From assembly GCA_902518965.1 (NCBI GenBank), contig CABYIQ010000001.1, positions 1 through 64,000 of the forward strand: a DNA stretch of 64,000 nucleotides. The letters are read 5' to 3'. Positions 58,070 through 64,000 of this stretch are shown here, one piece after another. The notes beneath the pieces are model-generated. The model saw only the letters and a program-made list of their open reading frames with translations. It was not told the origin of the DNA and ran no database searches. The number at the start of each line of letters is the position of its first letter. Within the stretch, counting starts at the first letter, position 1. The DNA comes from an uncultured SAR116 cluster alpha proteobacterium. Lineage in GTDB: Bacteria; Pseudomonadota; Alphaproteobacteria; Puniceispirillales; Puniceispirillaceae. The translations under genes and the position numbers were made by a program.

Positions 58070-58114
58070 ATCCCCTTATCCTTTTCATCAAGCTGCTCAG
58101 TTCAGAACGCCTTG

Positions 58115-58978
58115 TCAGGCAAAGTGCTGTTTGAACACTTCAATTCCAGCCCTAAACCCGTCTTCAAAATTTCCATTGCCGGGGTGATAAACACTTTCAA
58201 ATGAAATTACACCATCATAGCTTATCTCCCGCAGGCCACCTGCCATAGGGGCAAATAAATCCGCAAGCTGCCCTGTGCCCATTTGCCGAACTTCCAGTGT
58301 TGCCTTTGGAGTATCCACCTGAACGTCCTTGATATGGATATGTCCTAAATATCCATCTTTTGCCATTTCAAACCCGTCTGGAAAGGCCAGCTCATGACAC
58401 CAGCAATTATTTGCCGGATCCCAAAGAACCTTCAGCACATCTTTTGCATCCAGCTCATCGATCAGTTTCACCGCTGTATAGTTTGAATTCACCATTGTGC
58501 CATTGCCAGTTTCAACAACCAGCGTGACCCCTTCTGTGCGGGCCAGATCGACAGCTGGGGCAATCAGGGGCGGCAAGGTATCCCAAGCCCCCTTTGCCAC
58601 GTTCCAGTGTTCTGCTCCGTTCATACCCCACAAGATTTGTTCCTTTTTTGAAGTCATAATGCGCACTAAAGGGCAATTCAGCTGATGCGCCATTTCAATA
58701 ACACGTTTCAGATAATCCATGTGGCGCGAATGGTCCTTATCCCCTGCTTTTGACGCTGTTGTCAGCCCAGCAAAAATATGTCGGGACAAGCAAGACACAG
58801 GCTTGTTATGTGTATTCAGGAGCTCTTTGATTTGTGCAATTTCAGACGCATCATGATCCCCAACTTCCTTGTCCCAGACAAACTGCAACTCAGCATAATC
58901 AAGGCCAAATTCATCCATAACCCTCAGCGCATGATTCAAATCGCGACTGATCCCATCACAAATTACACCCAGTTTCAT
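58115..58978 (-). CDS. Sugar phosphate isomerase/epimerase (TIM barrel)
   Basis: MKLGVICDGISRDLNHALRVMDEFGLDYAELQFVWDKEVGD...VLWDPANNCW...GHIHIKDV...SFESVYHPGNG. Confidence 0.88.
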   Translation of the reverse strand: MKLGVICDGISRDLNHALRVMDEFGLDYAELQFVWDKEVGDHDASEIAQIKELLNTHNKPVSCLSRHIFAGLTTASKAGDKDHSRHMDYLKRVIEMAHQLNCPLVRIMTSKKEQILWGMNGAEHWNVAKGAWDTLPPLIAPAVDLARTEGVTLVVETGNGTMVNSNYTAVKLIDELDAKDVLKVLWDPANNCWCHELAFPDGFEMAKDGYLGHIHIKDVQVDTPKATLEVRQMGTGQLADLFAPMAGGLREISYDGVISFESVYHPGNGNFEDGFRAGIEVFKQHFA

Positions 58979-59001
58979 GTCTTCACCTCCTTAAGTTTTA
59001 A

Positions 59002-59928
59002 TTAGCGGTGCAGCTCCGCACTAACGATGTCTTCTAAAACCCGGGTCACAACCCAATTGTCACCATTAGGATATTTTGTCTTTCCGGCATGAAACAATTG
59101 CATGGCTGTTGCGGCTGTATGCATCGGCACGCCAAGCTCCTCAGCAAAGCCCAGAGATATCGTCAAATCCTTATGCATGGTAGCAATGTGACTGCCTGTA
59201 CCTTCAAACTGACGATCAATTATATTTTCAAGAGCTGTATTGGCCACACCGCAACCGGCCCCTGAGGTTGAAAAGACGTCAAATAAAGTCTGACCAGAAA
59301 TACCAGCTTTCGCTGCCAAAACAGAAGCTTCAAATGTAGCCGAAAAGACTGAACCAATAAGAGACTGCAAACAGGCTTTCACAATCTGGCCCTTTGGTGC
59401 AGCCTCACCAACATGATGAATTGTTTTTGAGACAGCCTGCATAATATCACTGCAGTTTTTCATATCCGTATCACTGCCGGCAGCCATCATCGTTAGCGAA
59501 CCAGACTGCGCACCGGGAAACCCGCCACTGACCGGGCTGTCAATGAGGGATAGGCCACGTTCACTAAGAGAGTCATGAATTTCAGCAGCTTCAGCAGGTT
59601 TTATAGTGGCGGTCAGAATAATAACACTGCCTGACGGAAGATGATCTGCTAGTCCATTTTTACCTAAAATTACCTGTTTGGCCTGGTGGCCAGTCATGAC
59701 CATAACAAACACGGCACGTGCATTCGCTGCGACTTCTCCCAAATCTGGGGCCGCTATCCCTCCCATCGCTGTAAAAGCGTTCGTGCGGTCAGGATCCAGA
59801 TCGAACCCACATACATCAAACCCTGCTTTCAGCAGATTTTTGGCTAGGCCGCTGCCCATATCCCCAATCCCGACAAGCCCCACTTTATTTTTATCTACTG
59901 TCATCTGCCTCTCCTTGACAGAACACAC
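59002..59928 (-). CDS. 3-hydroxyisobutyrate/L-threonate dehydrogenase-family oxidoreductase
   Basis: VGLVGIGDMGSGLAKNLLKAGFDVCGFDLDP...DSPVSGGFPGAQSGSLTMMAAG; ATG probably MTVDKNK. Confidence 0.9.
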   Translation of the reverse strand: MCSVKERQMTVDKNKVGLVGIGDMGSGLAKNLLKAGFDVCGFDLDPDRTNAFTAMGGIAAPDLGEVAANARAVFVMVMTGHQAKQVILGKNGLADHLPSGSVIILTATIKPAEAAEIHDSLSERGLSLIDSPVSGGFPGAQSGSLTMMAAGSDTDMKNCSDIMQAVSKTIHHVGEAAPKGQIVKACLQSLIGSVFSATFEASVLAAKAGISGQTLFDVFSTSGAGCGVANTALENIIDRQFEGTGSHIATMHKDLTISLGFAEELGVPMHTAATAMQLFHAGKTKYPNGDNWVVTRVLEDIVSAELHR

Positions 59929-60135
59929 TCTGGTGCTGTCTTTGCTTGTTTTTCTTCACTTTTAACTAAATAAGGCCATATATCCTCATCAAAAGACAAA
60001 CAAGAAACCGTATCAATAAAAAAATAAAATCTTGAAAGGCTAGTCTGTTTGTCTATTTCTGGGGTAAACAGGCACAGTATCAACAAAACTGGACAAATGG
60101 CCAGCTTACGATCATAAGGCAAAAGAAAGACTGCA

Positions 60136-60648
60136 GTGAACCTCATGCATACCCAACCAGACATAAAGAACTTTGATCAGTCAGCCTTTCGCAAAGCTCT
60201 GTCCTGTTTTCCTACAGGCGTTGGTGTCGCCACAATCGTGTCAGCAGATGGACAGCCCCATGGCATGACCATCAGCTCATTCAATTCTGTTTCAATGAAT
60301 CCACCGCTGATTTTATGGAGCATCGGTCTTGAGGCTGCATGTCTTGATGATTTTAGACAAGCAGAAGCCTTTGCAATCAATATTCTGGCGGCTGATCAAA
60401 AACCAATCAGCCAGCAATTTGCCCAAACCAAACCAAACCGTTTTGCAGGTCTTGACTGGCATTTGTCTCCAACTGGTCTGCCACTGCTTGACGGAGCCGC
60501 GGCCACACTCAGCTGCAGGGTCTGGAGTCGCTATCCGGGCGGTGATCATGAAATCATTGTTGGTGAGGTTTATGAGCTGACCTGCAGTGACAAAACACCC
60601 CTGCTTTATGGTTTAGGCCAGCTCACATCATTTCCAAAAGAACTGTAG
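60136..60648 (+). CDS. Flavin reductase-family protein
   Basis: FRKALSCFPTGVGVATIVSADGQPHGMTISSFNSVSMNPPLILWSIG...FAINILAADQKPISQQFA. Confidence 0.9.
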   Translation: MNLMHTQPDIKNFDQSAFRKALSCFPTGVGVATIVSADGQPHGMTISSFNSVSMNPPLILWSIGLEAACLDDFRQAEAFAINILAADQKPISQQFAQTKPNRFAGLDWHLSPTGLPLLDGAAATLSCRVWSRYPGGDHEIIVGEVYELTCSDKTPLLYGLGQLTSFPKEL

Positions 60649-60680
60649 CAATCCAATTAAAGTTGTTTGAACGGCTGAAC

Positions 60681-61685
60681 TTACAGCCCGGTTTCGATCA
60701 AGGTAACGCCTGTTGTTTTCCGGGCTGTCAAAGCGCGAAACGCATCAGCTGTCTGGTTCAAATTAAATCGCTGATTAATGGAAACTTTTATTTTTTCAGC
60801 GCGCAGCATGGAAAATAAATTTTTTGCTGAAGCCGCTAGCTGTTTTTCTGTAGCAATGTACGTCGCTAATGTTGGGCGCTGCGCATATAGAGACCCGTTT
60901 GCAGCCAGGTCACCAAGCTTAAAGTCTGATGCGAGGCCACTCGACTGGCCAAATGAGATAAAATGACCGAGATTTTCGATCACTTTAAGCGACCCCGGAT
61001 AGGTGTCTTTACCAACTGAATCATAGACGGCCCGAACGCCTTTACCGTCTGTAATTTCCATGACCACATCCACAAAATCCTCATCTGTATAATTGATAAC
61101 ATGCGCATAGCCTGCCTGTTTTGCCAATTCGACTTTTTCAGCTGTCCCGGCCGTTCCGATTGCTGTTACGCCCATAGCGTTCATCCACTGTCCTGCCAGT
61201 AAACCTACCCCGCCTGCTGCCGCATGAAACAGCACCGTGTCACCAGCCTGTAAAGGTACAGACTGATTCAGAAGGTATTCTACCGTCATGCCCTTTAGTA
61301 GTGAGGCAGCTGCCATATCATCACTGATATCGTCAGGCAGTTTGACAACCCGGTTTGCTGGGATTGCCCGTTCTTCAGCAAAAGCTCCTACATGCATCGG
61401 ATAGCCCACCCGATCTCCTTCAGACAGGTCTGAGACCCCTTCGCCAACAGCGATCACGCGGCCAGCTGCTTCATTCCCTGGCACAAAAACATCGTTTTCT
61501 GGAAACGGATAAACACCAGATGTCTGATAAACGTCCAGAAAGTTTAACCCCATTTTTGTCTGTGAAACAACAATCTCACCAGCACCAGCGGTTGGGGTTG
61601 ATCTATCCCTGACTTCCAAAACATCTGCATTTCCCGGTGTTGCTGCGCAAACAAAACGTCCCATATTGACCTCTTTTCCTTGCAT
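60681..61685 (-). CDS. NADPH:quinone oxidoreductase (QorA-like, MDR family)
   Basis: VSQTKMGLNFLDVYQTSGVYPFP...FVPGNEAAGRVIAVGEGV...LFHAAAGGVGLLAGQW; start likely MGRFVCAATP. Confidence 0.92.
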   Translation of the reverse strand: MQGKEVNMGRFVCAATPGNADVLEVRDRSTPTAGAGEIVVSQTKMGLNFLDVYQTSGVYPFPENDVFVPGNEAAGRVIAVGEGVSDLSEGDRVGYPMHVGAFAEERAIPANRVVKLPDDISDDMAAASLLKGMTVEYLLNQSVPLQAGDTVLFHAAAGGVGLLAGQWMNAMGVTAIGTAGTAEKVELAKQAGYAHVINYTDEDFVDVVMEITDGKGVRAVYDSVGKDTYPGSLKVIENLGHFISFGQSSGLASDFKLGDLAANGSLYAQRPTLATYIATEKQLAASAKNLFSMLRAEKIKVSINQRFNLNQTADAFRALTARKTTGVTLIETGL

Positions 61686-61884
61686 GTCTGTTATGCTTAA
61701 ATGCTATCTTATGCATTAAAATATAGGCTCAGGGGCTGAAAAGTCACGAGCAAAATGCACCATCTTTCGTTTCATTCCCAAATCTCTTTCGACAGGCTTT
61801 TTACTTGTCATAACAGCATTTTATTCGGCACACTGAGCGTCATAATCTTCATAATTTAGCAGGCCAGGTGAGACAAACATAAAT

Positions 61885-63060
61885 ATGCAACAGACTAGTG
61901 AACGTGCTCATCATCTGAAATCCAGCCTGATAAGAGATGTAGCTGAAAAAGGCATGCAGATGCAGGACATTCTGCCCCTGTGGTTTGGAGAAGGACAATG
62001 GCCGACATCACAGATAGCGATCGAGGCAGTCCAGAATGCCCTTCAGACAGGGGATCATTTCTATCAGCCAAATAATGGCAAGCCTCGACTCCGGTCTGCG
62101 CTGGCGCATTATATGAACGGATTTTACGGCACGAGTAAAACTAAACAGAACATCACTGTAACCGCTTCTGGCATGCAGGGTCTGGCCCTGACCGCCCTTG
62201 CTCTCATAGACAGTGGTGACCGTGTTGTGTGTATTGACCCAGTCTGGCCAAATCTGGGCGAAAGTTTCAAAATTGCGGGAGGTCAGATTGACTCAACAAC
62301 CTTGATTGCACGTGATGGGCGTTGGCATCTGGACATGGAACAGCTTCTAGCAAAGCTGACTAATAAAACCAAGGTGCTTTTGATTAACTCACCAAACAAT
62401 CCTACAGGTTGGGTCTGCTCTGCTGAGGAACAAAAGATCATTTTAGATCATTGCCGCAAACAGGGAATTTGGATTGTGTCTGATGATGTATATGCACGGC
62501 TTTATCAACATGGTTCTCTAGCGCCAGGGTTTCAGCATCTGGCCAATGCGGATGATTTGCTCATTTCAATCAACAGTTTTTCAAAAGCTTGGTCAATGAC
62601 AGGCTGGCGTCTAGGTTGGATAACCGCGCCAGCTGCCCTTGAAAAGACTTTTGCTCATCTGACTGAATTTAACATTGCCTGTCCGGCCGGTTTTATTCAG
62701 GAGGCAGGTCTTGCGATGATCGAACAAGGAGAGGCAGAGGTCAGCCTGCTGCAACACAGGTTAAGTAAAGCACTCACGCTCACCCGTTCCCGCCTGAAAC
62801 ACTTAGCGGGTGTTTCATTTATTGAGCCCGACGGTGCGTTTTACTGTTTTTTTTCTGTACGAGGCTTAACAGACAGTCTGGCTTTCGCGCATGCTATCCT
62901 AGAACAGACAAAGGTAGGGCTAGCCCCCGGGCTCGCTTTTGGGCCGGCTGGTGAGGGATATCTGCGGCTGTGTTATGCGCAAGATGAACAGATCCTGAAT
63001 GAGGCTTTTGACAGACTGGACAAAGGTTTTAACGCAGTCAGAAACTCGCTACTGGAGTGA
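61885..63060 (+). CDS. Class I/II PLP aminotransferase
   Basis: ILPLWFGEGQWPTSQIAIEA...LINSPNNPTGWVCSAEE...SFSKAWSMTGWRLGWITAP. Confidence 0.93.
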   Translation: MQQTSERAHHLKSSLIRDVAEKGMQMQDILPLWFGEGQWPTSQIAIEAVQNALQTGDHFYQPNNGKPRLRSALAHYMNGFYGTSKTKQNITVTASGMQGLALTALALIDSGDRVVCIDPVWPNLGESFKIAGGQIDSTTLIARDGRWHLDMEQLLAKLTNKTKVLLINSPNNPTGWVCSAEEQKIILDHCRKQGIWIVSDDVYARLYQHGSLAPGFQHLANADDLLISINSFSKAWSMTGWRLGWITAPAALEKTFAHLTEFNIACPAGFIQEAGLAMIEQGEAEVSLLQHRLSKALTLTRSRLKHLAGVSFIEPDGAFYCFFSVRGLTDSLAFAHAILEQTKVGLAPGLAFGPAGEGYLRLCYAQDEQILNEAFDRLDKGFNAVRNSLLE

Positions 63061-63094
63061 TGAATAATATATATTTGGAAAAAATGAGTCACAG

Positions 63095-64000
63095 ATGCTG
63101 ATTAGAGTAAATGAAATAACATCCTGGTTGACAGACATCTTTGCAACAGCTGGCTGTCCTAATGAAGAAGCATGTCTTATTGCTGTCCACCTTGTTGATG
63201 CGGATGCAAGCGGCCATCCCAGCCACGGCATTGTCAGGGTTCCCCGCTATATTGATTATATCCATGCGGGAACAGTCCGCCCTGTTTGTGCATATAAAAC
63301 TTTGGTTGACTCCGAAACGCTATGTCTTATTGATGGTCAGTACAGCTTTGGTCAGGTACTAGGTCATCATGTGGTCAACCGGGCAGAGAATATGTGCCAA
63401 AAAAATGGTCTTGGCATCATTGCGCTGCGTAACGCGGGTCATCTGGGGCGGATAGGCGGCTGGGCAGAACTGCTGGCAGATAAAGGTCTTATCTCTATTC
63501 ATTTTGTCACTGTCGCAGGTTCAAGAATTGTTGCCCCTTTTGGCGGTAAGCAGGCGCGCATTTCAACCGCACCTGTGGCGATTGGTGTGCCGCATCAAGC
63601 AGGGGATAATGAGACACAGCATTTTATTCTTGATTTTGCCACCAGCCGAGTTGCTGAGGGGAAAATATTGGTCAGCCAAAAAACCGGATCAACTTTGCCA
63701 GCAGACGCTATGGTTGATGAAACAGGCGCAGATTCAAAAATTCCAAAAACCATTTATGGCGCAACAGCTACAACAGATGTCCCAGATCCGCGTGCAGGCA
63801 AAGGTGCAATTCAGACATTCGGTCAGCATAAGGGGTCTGGTCTTGGGCTGGCCTGCGAGCTACTAGCAGGTGCTTTAACAGGCGCCGGAACAAACGCCTG
63901 TGACCGGCCATTTTGTAATGGCATGCTGTCCATTATTCTTGACCCAGAAAAGCTTAACACAGATGACCAGATCGCTGCTGAAATATCAGATTTCATTACC
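63095..64000 (+). CDS. Ldh/MDH-family (YiaK/AllD-type) oxidoreductase, C-terminus beyond window
   Basis: Manual translation MLIRVNEITSWLTDIFATAGCPNEEACLIAVHLVDADASGHPSHGIVRVPRYIDYIHAGTVRP...LRNAGHLGRIGGWAELLADKGLISIHFVTVAGSRIVAPFGG; ORF open at window end. Confidence 0.93.
   Translation, partial: MLIRVNEITSWLTDIFATAGCPNEEACLIAVHLVDADASGHPSHGIVRVPRYIDYIHAGTVRPVCAYKTLVDSETLCLIDGQYSFGQVLGHHVVNRAENMCQKNGLGIIALRNAGHLGRIGGWAELLADKGLISIHFVTVAGSRIVAPFGGKQARISTAPVAIGVPHQAGDNETQHFILDFATSRVAEGKILVSQKTGSTLPADAMVDETGADSKIPKTIYGATATTDVPDPRAGKGAIQTFGQHKGSGLGLACELLAGALTGAGTNACDRPFCNGMLSIILDPEKLNTDDQIAAEISDFIT

Noticed and set aside
57819-58187. 122-aa plus-strand ORF
   Set aside because: Antisense to the KduD-like SDR and isomerase; shadow ORF
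1-64000. CRISPR arrays, prophage, IS elements, retrons, toxin-antitoxin or defence islands
   Set aside because: No regularly spaced repeats, transposase, integrase, reverse transcriptase or defence-type domain seen in the ORFs; only one 24-bp tandem duplicate and one tRNA duplicate found

Overview
This 64 kb window is bacterial chromosome, gene-dense and mostly metabolic. Gene content suggests a marine alphaproteobacterium, but that is inference because no rRNA or marker search was possible. From left to right it contains: (1) a housekeeping block yidC(partial)-yidD-rnpA-rpmH plus a xanthine phosphoribosyltransferase (minus strand); (2) an intact tRNA-Arg(ACG) and, about 1.1 kb away, a degenerate 65-nt copy of its 3' part, bracketing an AT-rich YHYH-domain gene, which looks like a small tRNA-targeted insertion; (3) a complete protocatechuate 4,5-cleavage operon (ligA-B-C-U-I-K-J) ending in a quiC-type 3-dehydroshikimate dehydratase, with a divergent LysR gene; (4) a LIV-type ABC importer; (5) a co-directional, tightly overlapping 10-gene cluster (FAH-family hydratase, catabolic-type AroQ, PanE-like, two SDRs, acyl-CoA dehydrogenase, CoA-transferase, Gfo/Idh, MaoC, TIM-barrel isomerase) under a LacI regulator. 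I read (5) as the best candidate for an undescribed hydroaromatic or side-chain catabolic route feeding protocatechuate. (6) A purine/urate catabolic locus follows (xdhABC, SsuABC-like importer, allA, allE-like, allantoinase-OHCU decarboxylase fusion, uraH, puuD). (7) Next is an acyl-CoA dehydrogenase/APH-type kinase/DUF6285 cluster with BKACE and hydroxyacyl-CoA dehydrogenase genes. (8) The last 15 kb is a sugar-acid catabolic region containing an internally deleted SDR pseudogene. Two ABC operons carry a strong hairpin directly after the substrate-binding-protein gene. No CRISPR array, phage or transposase was seen.
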